A stretch of DNA of 64,000 bases, taken from contig NZ_CP125647.1 of NCBI RefSeq assembly GCF_030053135.1, positions 62,001-126,000 on the forward strand, read 5' to 3'. The translations under genes and the position numbers were made by a program. The notes below the pieces were generated by a model. It was given only the letters and a program-made list of their open reading frames with translations. It was not told where the DNA came from and did not search any database. The stretch's first letter is position 1. The number at the start of each line of letters is the position of its first letter. Below are positions 1-8,046 of this stretch, piece by piece. The DNA comes from Rhizobium sp. BT04 (lineage in GTDB: Bacteria; Pseudomonadota; Alphaproteobacteria; Rhizobiales; Rhizobiaceae).

Positions 1-567
1 GGTGCCGGCGCCATAGGCCGCTTCCATCAATTGTTCGCGGCGGAAGACCATATCGGGGTGTGACAGCAATGCGTCCAGAATGGCGAATTCGAGCGCCGTC
101 ATCGGGATTTCGCCATTGCGGAAGGTGACTGTCCTGCCGCGGCGATCCAGGCTGAGTTCACCGGCGACGAGGGTGGCGTGACGCCTCTGGGGCTCAGCCC
201 CATTGCCGCTGCGCTTCAAGATCGCCTTGACCCTAGCCACGAGCTCGCGCGGGCTGAAGGGTTTGGTGACATAATCGTCTCCCCCGATTTCGAGACCCAG
301 CACCCTGTCGATCTCCTCGTCGCGCGCCGAAAGAAACAGGATCGGCAATCCCGACGTCGTGCGGATCTGGCGGCAAACCTCCAGACCATCCATATCCGGC
401 ATGCCGATATCGAGAACGATCAGATCGATATTGCCGCGCCGAAAGGCCGCCATCGCCTCGGTGCCGTTGCGGGCGACCGTCGATGTCAGGCCGGCGCGTT
501 CAAGGGCGAAGCAGATCACATCGCGGATGTGAGGTTCGTCATCGACGACGAGAATGCGGGGTGCCAT
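1..567 (-). CDS. OmpR/PhoB-family response regulator (3' end beyond window)
   Basis: Reads leftward from ATG at 567 and runs off the window after 189 codons without a stop. The N-terminal receiver domain is clear: the acidic pocket VVDDEP at residues 7-12, phosphoacceptor Asp53 in VLDIGMP, and the late lysine in VTKPFSPREL. A linker (about residues 120-135) leads into a winged-helix Trans_reg_C domain, recognised by LSLDRRGRTV and the LTALEF-like stretch MTALEFAILDALL. Its role would be DNA binding after phosphorylation by a histidine kinase. No kinase is visible in the window, so it may lie further left. The DUF4173 membrane-protein gene ends 47 bp upstream on the same strand, so the two may be co-transcribed. 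Family is certain, target unknown. Confidence 0.93.
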   Translation of the reverse strand, partial: MAPRILVVDDEPHIRDVICFALERAGLTSTVARNGTEAMAAFRRGNIDLIVLDIGMPDMDGLEVCRQIRTTSGLPILFLSARDEEIDRVLGLEIGGDDYVTKPFSPRELVARVKAILKRSGNGAEPQRRHATLVAGELSLDRRGRTVTFRNGEIPMTALEFAILDALLSHPDMVFRREQLMEAAYGAGT

Positions 568-614
568 CACCGGTCCTGCGTTGGTTTGTCATGCCTGTTG
601 TTATCGTTCTCGCT

Positions 615-2111
615 CTATCTTGCAATGGCGGCGGGAGACAGAAGGTGAGTATCCAATCGCGCCGCGCGGAAGGTCCAGTTCCGCCAGTCACGGGGGCGCC
701 GTTCAAAATCCCTGACGAGATCGTATCGAATTTCCAGCGTTTGATTCCTCTTATCGACCAGGTGATCCGGCAACATCTGGAGATAGAGATCGAGCGCCGG
801 AAGGACCGAAGGACCGAGCGAGGAGAGATAAGAAAGGTCGAGCGGCGGACCGTCCTGGTTGATTTCCTGGCTGTGGACGACATTGAAGCGGGCGATCACA
901 GCCGGGAAATCGATGAAGGCGCTGATATAGAGAACCGCAATGAGAGAAGCGAGGTTCATGGCGACCAGCCACTCGTTGGAGCGGTTGAGAAGAATGCGCA
1001 GCAGGATCAAAGCAAGGCCGATGGCGACGATGCCGATCCAGACACCGGCGGCGACACGCAATTCCGTCAGCGAATAGGCCCCGACGTAAAGGTCGAGCCG
1101 CAGCATCGATGACAGGCAGAGAAGAATGTTCTGACCGATCCAGGCGTGGACGAGACCGCGGATCAGCGCACTATGATCACCGGGCCCGCCGCGCCGCATG
1201 GCGAGAAGGACGAAACCGGCGGCAAGCAGCGCTGTCGCGATCAGCGGATAAGCGCCGCGATGAGCATATTCGGCATGGCTCATGTGATCGGGCAGATCCG
1301 CACCGCCCCAGAGATAGACGAGATCGAGAAGTGTCTGTACGGCAAAGACCGCGTTGAACAGGATCAGCGAGCGCAGCAGCGAGGCATGGCCGAGCGGCGC
1401 ATTTCTGGTGGGCACGATCATGAAGGCCCTGTCGGCCTGCGACCTCGCAGCGCGACGCTTCAGGCGCGGCCGCAGCATCGCCCAGACCGTAACGGCGATC
1501 ATGATCCAGAACCCGATCCGCCAAAGATCGAGAAATTGCAGCAGAACGGCAAAGCGAATGCTGCGCAGCGCACTCTCGATAAGCGGGTTCGCCGCCGCAA
1601 AGAGAGACACGAACACCGCCGCGAGAACGAGCGGCATGACCCAAAGGCCGACGCTTTGGCGAAACCCGACAAAGGAGAAACGTTTGGCCGGCGTCGCAAG
1701 GTATTTCCAGCAATCCTCCGCAAGCCGCAGAGGAATGACGAGGGCGAAGCGAAAAAATGCCCGGGGCAGGCCGGTGAGGCGGCGGGGCATGAGCTGGGCG
1801 CTGACCAAAGCAACCGCCATCAGCGCGCCGAGGCAAAGGGCAAAGCCCGTCAACGAGGGCGCCTCCAGCAAGGGTGCCGAAGCCAGGAACAAGAAAACCA
1901 GCAGGAAAGCCGCCGTCAATGGCGACGGCTTCTTCCGAGCCGAGAGCAGAATGCCGCCACAGACGGCGAAGGCAAAGAGAAAAAGGTTTATCCCGGGCGC
2001 GGAGCCGAAGATCAGAAAATCGGCAAGTGCAACAAGCGCAAACAGGACGGCAATCCGGCCGCTGCCACGTTTGATCGGCATCGGTTCCGTTAGGGTATTG
2101 GTTGTGTCCAT
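615..2111 (-). CDS. DUF4173 (DUF4153-type) polytopic membrane protein
   Basis: 498 residues. A short polar N-terminus (about 20 residues) is followed by roughly ten or more hydrophobic segments spread to about residue 410, then a soluble tail rich in charged and aromatic residues that ends near RDWRNWTF. The length and the mix of arginine-rich loops with leucine/alanine membrane spans fit the DUF4173 family, which has no known biochemical activity. The start has a good Shine-Dalgarno (GAGGAG on the minus strand, just before 2111). The gene is followed 47 bp later by a response-regulator gene in the same direction, and its first codons overlap the end of a small upstream ORF. The membrane location is evident from composition; function is unknown. 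Confidence 0.85.
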   Translation of the reverse strand: MDTTNTLTEPMPIKRGSGRIAVLFALVALADFLIFGSAPGINLFLFAFAVCGGILLSARKKPSPLTAAFLLVFLFLASAPLLEAPSLTGFALCLGALMAVALVSAQLMPRRLTGLPRAFFRFALVIPLRLAEDCWKYLATPAKRFSFVGFRQSVGLWVMPLVLAAVFVSLFAAANPLIESALRSIRFAVLLQFLDLWRIGFWIMIAVTVWAMLRPRLKRRAARSQADRAFMIVPTRNAPLGHASLLRSLILFNAVFAVQTLLDLVYLWGGADLPDHMSHAEYAHRGAYPLIATALLAAGFVLLAMRRGGPGDHSALIRGLVHAWIGQNILLCLSSMLRLDLYVGAYSLTELRVAAGVWIGIVAIGLALILLRILLNRSNEWLVAMNLASLIAVLYISAFIDFPAVIARFNVVHSQEINQDGPPLDLSYLSSLGPSVLPALDLYLQMLPDHLVDKRNQTLEIRYDLVRDFERRPRDWRNWTFRAARLDTHLLSPAAIAR

Positions 2112-2284
2112 TGCTGCTCCTCTCGCAGATGCGGCTTTTCGATCAGGATGAGCGTGTCAACCGGGTCCACCGCGGCAGGCGTGCCTTGACGTCCGCTTGC
2201 CGCGACCAGCCACCATCCGTCGTTGCGCAGCCTATCCGGCAAGGCGGGTGGGGTGACGCGGGGCGGGATGTCGTTCTTGCTCAT
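2090..2284 (-). CDS. small hypothetical protein overlapping the DUF4173 start
   Basis: 64 codons read leftward; the stop lies 22 bases inside the DUF4173 gene, so translational coupling is possible. The downstream gene's ribosome-binding site lies within this frame. The product is soluble-looking, with a central hydrophobic strand (GWWLVAAS) and another (DTLILIEKP). I recognise no domain. No good Shine-Dalgarno precedes the ATG at 2284, so the start may be wrong or the frame may be fortuitous. Third-position GC bias within the frame resembles neighbouring genes, which is the main argument for it. Confidence 0.4.
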   Translation of the reverse strand: MSKNDIPPRVTPPALPDRLRNDGWWLVAASGRQGTPAAVDPVDTLILIEKPHLREEQQWTQPIP

Positions 2285-2583
2285 GGCGGGAAGATGCCGC
2301 GCCGGATTGCAGATTTTGTGCAGAGAGTGAGGAGCAATTCAGGAAAATCGACCTGGTCGGCGAGGCCTCGAAGAGAGCTCCGAGGTCAGATCCTATGAAG
2401 GTGGTATTGGGTTTATGATTGCCGTGGATGGAATTGCGACGATCGCGATATTTGGATCGCCGCATGCAGTCCAAGGAGGGCCAAGACGGCGAGCATCACC
2501 TCACCAGGCGATGTTGCGCCGTCTCGTTCACCGAGTGACTTGCCGGAATTTGTGAGAAGATCGTTGAAGAGTGAGAGGAAGCC
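2285..2583. other. intergenic stretch, nothing recognised
   Basis: About 300 bases between two small minus-strand ORFs. Frames here are short and have no credible ribosome-binding site. I see no repeat, RNA gene or strong hairpin. Confidence 0.5.
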
Positions 2584-2772
2584 TCATCGGAATCTTGGCG
2601 CACGCTTGGCATTGTGCAGCAGTTCGCAGGCGGTCGCGAACGGCCCGAAAAGTTTGAGCAACAGCGCTTGTTGCTCGGCATCTATACGGTGACGAGCGCA
2701 GAACTCGGTTACGGACCAGACTTTCGTCAGATCGTCTGTTTCGATTTGGCTGGGTTCGATGTGTTCGGTCAA
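2584..2772 (-). CDS. small acidic hypothetical protein, 62 aa
   Basis: Starts at ATG 2772. The first 25 residues are acidic (EPSQIETDDLTKV); the rest is a compact helical region (residues 22-50) with QQALLLKLFGPFA and a basic tail (KRAPRFR). A slightly longer alternative frame over the same bases is arginine-rich and looks like a shadow. No domain recognised and no functional context, since the neighbours are unrelated small genes. It could be a short regulatory or stress protein; that is a guess from size only. Confidence 0.5.
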   Translation of the reverse strand: MTEHIEPSQIETDDLTKVWSVTEFCARHRIDAEQQALLLKLFGPFATACELLHNAKRAPRFR

Positions 2773-2895
2773 GGGCGTATCCTCCGAACATCGAGACTAC
2801 CGCTCCCCGGCGTTTATAAGAACTAGCTAAAAAGAATTATGCCGCAAATGTGATTGGGTCGTGTCTGGCCTTGCGTTGAAACAAGCGAATATACG

Positions 2896-2924
2896 AAAAA
2901 CGCCCGCCGATTGTGCGGCGGGCG
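2896..2924 (-). terminator. Rho-independent terminator of the VCBS gene
   Basis: Perfect 9-bp stem (CGCCCGCCG at 2901-2909 with CGGCGGGCG at 2916-2924) and a 6-base loop. On the minus strand it is followed at once by five T residues (A-run 2896-2900 on +). It lies 28 bp beyond the stop codon of the minus-strand VCBS gene, the right place and direction for its terminator. Confidence 0.85.
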
Positions 2925-2952
2925 TCGTGCCTCACTGATCTATTGCCGTTGA

Positions 2953-3686
2953 TCAAGCAATATGAGTGGCATCAAAATCCGTGCCGGTGATGTTGAGTGT
3001 CACCTTGGCAGTGTCCGTGTGGCCTTCGCCATCGGAGATCTTGTAGTAGCGGAGAACTTCCGTGACATGATCGCCGGCAGCGATGTTTGACGTCAGCTCA
3101 TAGCTGAATGAACCATCTGCCTTGACGTGGAACGTGCCATAGGTGCCGGCAACGTCGGTAACGGCGCCATCCTTGGCGTTTACCTGTGCGCCCAGGAACT
3201 GACGGAGGATGAGCTTGCCGTTGTCGCCGGCAATATCGTTGGCGAGAACGTTGCCGGCGAGGGCGCTGCCTTCGGTGAAGTTGAAGGTATCGTCGACGGC
3301 GACCGGCTTGACCTGGGTTACGCCCTGAATGTTCAGTGTGAAGAGGCCGACATCGGTATGACCGGCGCCGTCTGAAATCTTGTAGGAAACCTTTTCAACC
3401 AGCGTCTCACCGTTGGTGAAGCCGATCTTGGCGGCGTCGCTCAACACGTAGGTGTAGCTGCCATCCGGCTTGACGAAGAAGGTGCCGTAATCGCCATGGA
3501 TCTCTGTGACCTGGTTATTGCCCTGCTTGGCGCCAACGCTTTCGCCGTCGAAGGCGGGGAGGAACAGGTGGCGCTGACGCCCTCCCGCCATCCGTTGCAA
3601 TCGAAGCCGCCGATACCTATGTTGCCGATGTGCCCGATCCAAGCGAAATCGAAGCCGTTGTTGGCTTGATTGAGGCGCTTATGCAT
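2953..3686 (-). pseudogene. VCBS-repeat / cadherin-like surface protein, frameshifted or truncated
   Basis: The 3' two thirds (about 3570 to 2953) encodes two tandem VCBS-type repeats of about 100 residues. Each has a YGTF...DGSY/F module and an end strand (YKISDGAGHTD, then YKISDGEGHTD), linked by an AVDDTFNFTEGSALAGNVLAND-type calcium-binding motif. Such domains occur in large secreted or cell-surface adhesins. The start is faulty. The only ATG in the domain frame (3642) gives an arginine-rich, unnatural N-terminus, whereas a more natural frame starts at ATG 3686 and would join the domain frame only by a shift near 3570. Either a base is missing there, or this is a 5'-truncated remnant of a longer protein. 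No signal peptide is visible. A strong terminator follows, so the 3' end is intact. Confidence 0.6.
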
Positions 3687-3823
3687 CGGCGCGCACCTGG
3701 CGCATCGGCCCGGAAATCGGAATCGATCTTCGGAAAGCACGATGCGTAGAGTCAACGCGTTAGCGTGATGGCGATCCCACAAACAATCGATGAAGCCGGC
3801 CACGGCCGACGAAGGATTTCTTT

Positions 3824-3976
3824 TTGAACAACATACATACAGCCACCGCGCTTGCCGCGGCAAACTCGCGCAGGAGTGAAGAGGTCATCCGCGACGCTGC
3901 CGGGACCTGGAAGCCGTCCCCCTGCCTTCTCACGCGCCGCGAATTGCAGGCTCTGATCGCCGAGCAGCTCGGCTGA
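3824..3976 (+). CDS. small hypothetical protein, 50 aa, TTG start
   Basis: A TTG codon at 3824 sits 7 bases after a good ribosome-binding site (GAAGGA, 3811-3816) and opens a 50-codon frame ending at TGA 3974-3976. The product has an alanine-rich N-terminus, then charged residues, then a short C-terminal helix LLTRRELQALIAEQLG. Function is unknown. It ends 39 bp before rpsU in the same direction, so it probably shares that transcript. The call rests on the Shine-Dalgarno, codon bias and position; the non-ATG start makes it easy to miss. Confidence 0.5.
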   Translation: MNNIHTATALAAANSRRSEEVIRDAAGTWKPSPCLLTRRELQALIAEQLG

Positions 3977-4015
3977 GCAGCGATCGGCGCATCATTCGAA
4001 CAAGGAGAACTCGGA

Positions 4016-4252
4016 ATGCAGGTACTCGTCAGAGACAATAATGTCGATCAAGCACTGAGAGTCTTGAAAAAGAAAATGCAGCGCGAAGGGTTGTTTCGTG
4101 AAATGAAGGAACGGCGCGCTTATGAGAAGCCGTCCGAACGACGCGTCCGGGAAAAGGCGCAGGCGATCAGTCGGCAGCGCAAGGCTGCACGCAAGAAGAT
4201 GCAGCGCGAAGGCTTGATCGCCGGGCCGAAGCGGGCGGCGCTCACCCGTTAA
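4016..4252 (+). CDS. rpsU: 30S ribosomal protein S21
   Basis: 78 residues with the S21 signature: start [41 protein letters not shown] in the middle, and a lysine/arginine-rich tail. S21 binds the platform of the small ribosomal subunit and helps initiation. The Shine-Dalgarno AAGGAGA precedes the ATG. Rhizobia usually carry more than one rpsU; this one sits among small orphan genes rather than with primase and sigma factor, so it is probably a paralogue, possibly expressed under particular conditions. The C-terminus (GPKRAALTR) is typical of alphaproteobacterial copies. Confidence 0.95.
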   Translation: MQVLVRDNNVDQALRVLKKKMQREGLFREMKERRAYEKPSERRVREKAQAISRQRKAARKKMQREGLIAGPKRAALTR

Positions 4253-4314
4253 CAGCCTCATCCTCACCGGCCTTCCCCCGGCTTGGGCGGTTGCATCCCG
4301 TGAAAGGACAGACA

Positions 4315-4509
4315 ATGGACGAACTCAATAGCCTCACCGTTTCGGAAGAACGCCTCGAGGATTGCCGCGATGTCGTGGAGCCGGATCTGCAGGATCTGAT
4401 CCAAAGTGCTTTGACATCGGGCTTTTCCCGGGAGGAAATCCTCATCGCCGTCAGCGAACTGGTTGCCGAAGACTTCGCAATGGTGATGAAAACCCCAAGC
4501 GTCCATTGA
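4315..4509 (+). CDS. small acidic hypothetical protein downstream of rpsU
   Basis: 64 residues from ATG 4315, chosen because AAAGGA lies 7 bases upstream; an in-frame TTG at 4291 has no such site. The product is strongly acidic and helical (EERLEDCRDVVEPDLQDLI, then a second helix REEILIAVSELVAEDFAMV). No domain recognised. It lies 62 bp after rpsU on the same strand and could be its co-transcribed partner. Small acidic proteins of this shape occur beside rpsU/cold-shock genes in rhizobia, but function is not known to me. Confidence 0.6.
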   Translation: MDELNSLTVSEERLEDCRDVVEPDLQDLIQSALTSGFSREEILIAVSELVAEDFAMVMKTPSVH

Positions 4510-4678
4510 GGAATGGGTGCAGTGAACGGGCGGTGCAGACGGATCTTGTTTGCAGTAGCCGACGAGACACTCCGGGTCTCGAACAGCAAGCCTGATATGG
4601 GCGATAATGCCCGAATTCAAGCTTTGACGCATGGAAGCGCCCAACGAAGATCGGAGGCATGGCTCAAGCCCGCAAACG

Positions 4679-5590
4679 TCAAGTCTGGTTTGCCGATGCC
4701 TTGACAAAATCGATGAAAGCCCGGAGCGGCGCAGGCACAAGGCGTCGTCCGGGATAATAGAGGAACGGCCCGGAAAAGCTCTGCCACCACGGTTCGAGAA
4801 TGGGTTCCAGCGCACCACTGTCAAAATGCGGGCGCAGCCAGTCCTCGAAAACGAAAATGATGCCTATGCCCGATATCGCTGCGTCGACGGCAAGATCCAT
4901 TGCCCCGCCGACCCTGACGATCAATGGTCCCGAAGGTTCGACCCGTACCACCTCGCCGTCTCGCTCGAATTCCCAGGGCGACGTCAGCGCACCGCTGGCA
5001 AAACGGCCCAACAGGCAGGCATGGCCGAGCAGTTCGCTCGGATGTTGCGGCCGGCCATGGCGGTCGAGGTAATCAGGCGAGGCCGCGCCGGCAAAACGCT
5101 GGATACGCGGCCCGATCGGCACCGCAATCATATCCTGCTCCAGCCGCTCGTCATAGCGGATGCCGGCGTCGCAGCCGGCAGCAAGCACATCAACGAAACT
5201 CTCTTCGGCAATCACCTCGAGGCGAATGTCGGGATAGGCGGCAAGGAACGGGGGAACGATGGCGGGCAGCACCAGCCGCGCCGCGCTGACCGGCACATTG
5301 AGCCGCAACGAGCCGGCCGGCCTGTCGCGAAACCCGTTGACCACATCGAGCGCGGACTCCACCTCTGCCAAAGCAGGGCCGAGCCGCTCCAGCAAGCCCT
5401 TGCCCGCTTCGGTCGGGACGACGCTGCGTGTCGTGCGGTTGAGCAGCCTGACACCGAGCTCGGTCTCAAGACGACGCACTGCCTCGCTGAGAAAGGAGGC
5501 GCTGCTGCCGCTGACACGTGCGCCTTCGCGAAAACCACCGGCCCGCGCCACGGCAACGAAGGCGTTGAGATCACCCAGGTCTGCTTTCAC
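4679..5590 (-). CDS. LysR-family transcriptional regulator
   Basis: 303 residues from a GTG start at 5590. Residues 1-60 are the winged helix-turn-helix (LNAFVAVARAGGF...SEAVRRLETELGVRLLNRTTR...PTEAGK). The rest is the periplasmic-binding-protein-like effector domain of the CrgA/DmlR subgroup (SGSLRLNVPVSAARLVLPAI, then DAGIRYDERL near residue 155). The gene is divergent from the pyridoxal-reductase gene at 5687 with about 96 bp between, the usual arrangement for a LysR protein controlling its neighbour. Effector unknown. Confidence 0.93.
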   Translation of the reverse strand: MKADLGDLNAFVAVARAGGFREGARVSGSSASFLSEAVRRLETELGVRLLNRTTRSVVPTEAGKGLLERLGPALAEVESALDVVNGFRDRPAGSLRLNVPVSAARLVLPAIVPPFLAAYPDIRLEVIAEESFVDVLAAGCDAGIRYDERLEQDMIAVPIGPRIQRFAGAASPDYLDRHGRPQHPSELLGHACLLGRFASGALTSPWEFERDGEVVRVEPSGPLIVRVGGAMDLAVDAAISGIGIIFVFEDWLRPHFDSGALEPILEPWWQSFSGPFLYYPGRRLVPAPLRAFIDFVKASANQT

Positions 5591-5686
5591 TGTTCGCCAC
5601 TCCGCACGGCCCGTGCAGATTGTACCTAATTATCACGCGCGGCGACAACGCCTATCTTGGTCTCATCTCTTGAAAGGAGTGAGATC

Positions 5687-6562
5687 ATGCCCACCATCGA
5701 TCAATCCGGAACCTTCAATCTCGGCGGCCGCAAGGTGAAGCGGCTCGGCTACGGCGCCATGCAGCTTGCCGGGCCCGGCGTGTTCGGTCCGCCCAAGGAT
5801 CATGGCGCAGCCCTGGCGGTGCTGCGCGAGGCGGTTGCGAGCGGCGTCAACCACATCGACACCAGCGATTTCTATGGTCCGCACGTCACCAACCGGATCA
5901 TCCGTGAAGCGCTCCACCCCTATCGCGACGATCTCACCATCGTCACCAAAATCGGCGCCCGACGTGGCACCGACGGATCCTGGATTCCGGCCTTCTCGCG
6001 GGCGGAGCTGACGCAGGCAGTCCACGACAACCTCCGCAATCTCGGCCTGGATGTGCTTGACGTCGTCAACCTCAGGATCATGTTCGATGTGCATGGTCCG
6101 GCCGAGGGGTCGATAGAAGCGCCCCTGACGGTGCTTGCCGATCTCCAGCAGCAAGGACTCGTCCGACATGTGGGCTTAAGCAACGCCACATCGAGGCAGA
6201 TCGCCGAAGGGCGCGGAATTGCCGAGATCGTCTGCGTGCAGAACCAGTATAATCTGACGCAGCGGGCCGACGATCGCCTGATCGACGACCTCGCGCGCGA
6301 CGGCACCGCCTATGTGCCGTTCTTCCCGCTCGGCGGATTCACCCCGTTGCAATCGTCCACCCTGTCCGATGTCGCCGCTCGCCTTGACGCCACGCCCCTG
6401 CAGGTCGCACTCGCCTGGCTGCTGCGTCGAGCGCCGAATATCCTGCTGATCCCCGGCACCTCGTCCGTCGGCCATCTCAGGGAGAACCTCGCCGCCGCCG
6501 GGCTGGTGCTGCCGGATGATGCTGTCTGGGAATTGAACCGCATTGCGAATATCGCTGCCTGA
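5687..6562 (+). CDS. pdxI: aldo/keto reductase, PdxI-like NADPH pyridoxal reductase
   Basis: 291 residues, TIM-barrel aldo/keto reductase. ATG 5687 follows a strong GAAAGGAGTG site. By memory the sequence closely follows E. coli YdbC/PdxI along its length: LGYGAMQLAGPGVFGPP at the N-terminus, NHIDTSDFYGPHVTN (catalytic Asp and Tyr), TIVTKIGARRG (catalytic Lys), VVNLRIM where most aldo/keto reductases have the catalytic His, and FFPLGGFTPLQSSTL near the C-terminus. PdxI reduces pyridoxal to pyridoxine in B6 salvage. The missing canonical His is normal for this subgroup. A divergent LysR gene probably controls it. Confidence 0.88.
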   Translation: MPTIDQSGTFNLGGRKVKRLGYGAMQLAGPGVFGPPKDHGAALAVLREAVASGVNHIDTSDFYGPHVTNRIIREALHPYRDDLTIVTKIGARRGTDGSWIPAFSRAELTQAVHDNLRNLGLDVLDVVNLRIMFDVHGPAEGSIEAPLTVLADLQQQGLVRHVGLSNATSRQIAEGRGIAEIVCVQNQYNLTQRADDRLIDDLARDGTAYVPFFPLGGFTPLQSSTLSDVAARLDATPLQVALAWLLRRAPNILLIPGTSSVGHLRENLAAAGLVLPDDAVWELNRIANIAA

Positions 6563-6719
6563 CGGCATCCTGAGCTCGCGTCACGCTCTCCCGCGCGGCA
6601 TAGGCGTTGCCGGATCGCCAGCTGAGTGATTTCATGCTGGGTGGAATTGACCATACGACCGGGAATCGTGCCTCACGGCCGTTGAAAACGTCAAAGGCTT
6701 TTCAAGTCGGACGATAGCA

Positions 6720-6911
6720 TCAGGATGGCTTCCTTGTGAGAAGCTCATAGGCCGCGAAGGCCACTGACATCGCCAGAAAAACCACGAGTGCCAACGGATA
6801 ATTGGCACTCGTATTCGGATCGACCAGCTTGGGTATGCCGATGACCGTGCCGGCCGCCAGAACCGCCGACAGCGCGACCTCCCTAACGATCAATTTCGAA
6901 AAGCTCGTCAT
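6720..6911 (-). CDS. small inner-membrane protein, 63 aa
   Basis: Two hydrophobic segments (about residues 8-28 and 40-58) separated by a short polar loop (PKLVDPNTSANYP), with a basic C-terminal end ELLTRKPS. The composition clearly predicts a two-span membrane protein with a short N-terminus. No family recognised. It stands alone between the pdxI and PPK2 genes, about 90 bp beyond the end of the latter on the same strand. Confidence 0.6.
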   Translation of the reverse strand: MTSFSKLIVREVALSAVLAAGTVIGIPKLVDPNTSANYPLALVVFLAMSVAFAAYELLTRKPS

Positions 6912-7000
6912 GACCGACCTCCTGTCGCCTCAGTGGGAATCTCAAAGCGAAGCTAGTGCCCGCTGGGGAATGGTCCAGAGGACTGGCCAAGGCCGCGCTT

Positions 7001-7915
7001 TCAATAGCGCTCCGGCACGTGCATTTCAGGCGGAACCGGCGCCCTGTTGTAATCGGCATGACGGATACGGTCCGGCAGCTCGATCTCCGGCTTCGGAACA
7101 TCCTCGTACGGAATCTGCTCAAGAAGATGGGCGATGCAATTCAGCCGCGCCCGCTTCTTGTCCACCGCCTGTACCACCCACCAAGGCGCTTCCTTGGTGT
7201 GCGTGCGCGCCAGCATTTCTTCCTTGGCCTTGGTATATTCCTCCCAATGGACACGGCTTTCCATATCCATCGGTGAAAGCTTCCATTGCTTCAGCGGATC
7301 GTGGATGCGCATCTTGAAGCGGAATTCCTGTTCCTCGTCGGTGATCGAAAACCAGTATTTGATCAGCACGATTCCGGAACGGACCAGCATGCGCTCGAAT
7401 TCAGGCACCGAGCGGAAGAACTCCTCGAGTTCATCAGGGGTGCAGAACCCCATCACCCGCTCGACACCGGCGCGGTTGTACCAGCTTCGGTCGAAGAGCA
7501 CCATTTCGCCGGCTGTGGGAAGATGCGGGACATAACGCTGGAAATACCATTGATGGCGCTCCCGCTCGGTCGGGGCAGGCAGCGCGACGGTGCGGCAGAC
7601 GCGCGGATTGAGCCTTTGGGTGACGCGCTTGATCGCGCCGCCTTTGCCGGCCGAGTCGCGGCCTTCGAACAGCACCACCACCTTCAACTGCTTATGCTGA
7701 ACCCAATCCTGCAGCCGCACCAACTCATGCTGCAGCCTGAAAAGTTCCCGGAAGTAGATCTTCCGCTCAAGCGTCTGCTCGGCCGGTTCCGACATTCCTT
7801 CAGCGACCAGATCGTCCAAGCGATCTTCTTCCATCTGCATTTCCAGCTCCTCATCGAAGCTGTCGGCGATTTCGGCCTTTATCCGGTTGAGCTGGTCCTG
7901 ATGTGATTGCGACAT
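7001..7915 (-). CDS. ppk2: polyphosphate kinase 2 (PPK2 family)
   Basis: 304 residues from ATG 7915, preceded by GAAGGAAAAGG; a longer reading to 7981 would add a basic non-homologous stretch and is rejected. The PPK2 core is complete: Walker A GRDSAGKGG (about residue 100), FDRSWYNRAGVE (Walker B/lid region, about 165-176) and the conserved YFQRYVPHLP and WWVVQAVDKKRARLN segments. These enzymes transfer phosphate between polyphosphate and nucleotides in the cytosol; the preferred nucleotide cannot be read from sequence here. The gene follows the GMC oxidoreductase by about 130 bp on the same strand but is probably a separate unit. Confidence 0.93.
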   Translation of the reverse strand: MSQSHQDQLNRIKAEIADSFDEELEMQMEEDRLDDLVAEGMSEPAEQTLERKIYFRELFRLQHELVRLQDWVQHKQLKVVVLFEGRDSAGKGGAIKRVTQRLNPRVCRTVALPAPTERERHQWYFQRYVPHLPTAGEMVLFDRSWYNRAGVERVMGFCTPDELEEFFRSVPEFERMLVRSGIVLIKYWFSITDEEQEFRFKMRIHDPLKQWKLSPMDMESRVHWEEYTKAKEEMLARTHTKEAPWWVVQAVDKKRARLNCIAHLLEQIPYEDVPKPEIELPDRIRHADYNRAPVPPEMHVPERY

Positions 7916-8046
7916 GGCCTTTTCCTTCTGCTTTTTTTGACAGGAGCATGTCCGTGCGAAGTTTGTGTGACGACCACGCATAGAAGACCAAAACGGCTAC
8001 TCGCGCCTCTCGTTCCCCGCGCTCGGCAGAAGCAGGATGAGCGCGC

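Noticed and set aside
4513..4704. 63-codon frame downstream of the small acidic gene
   Set aside because: No recognisable features, no good ribosome-binding site, and it runs into the convergent LysR gene.
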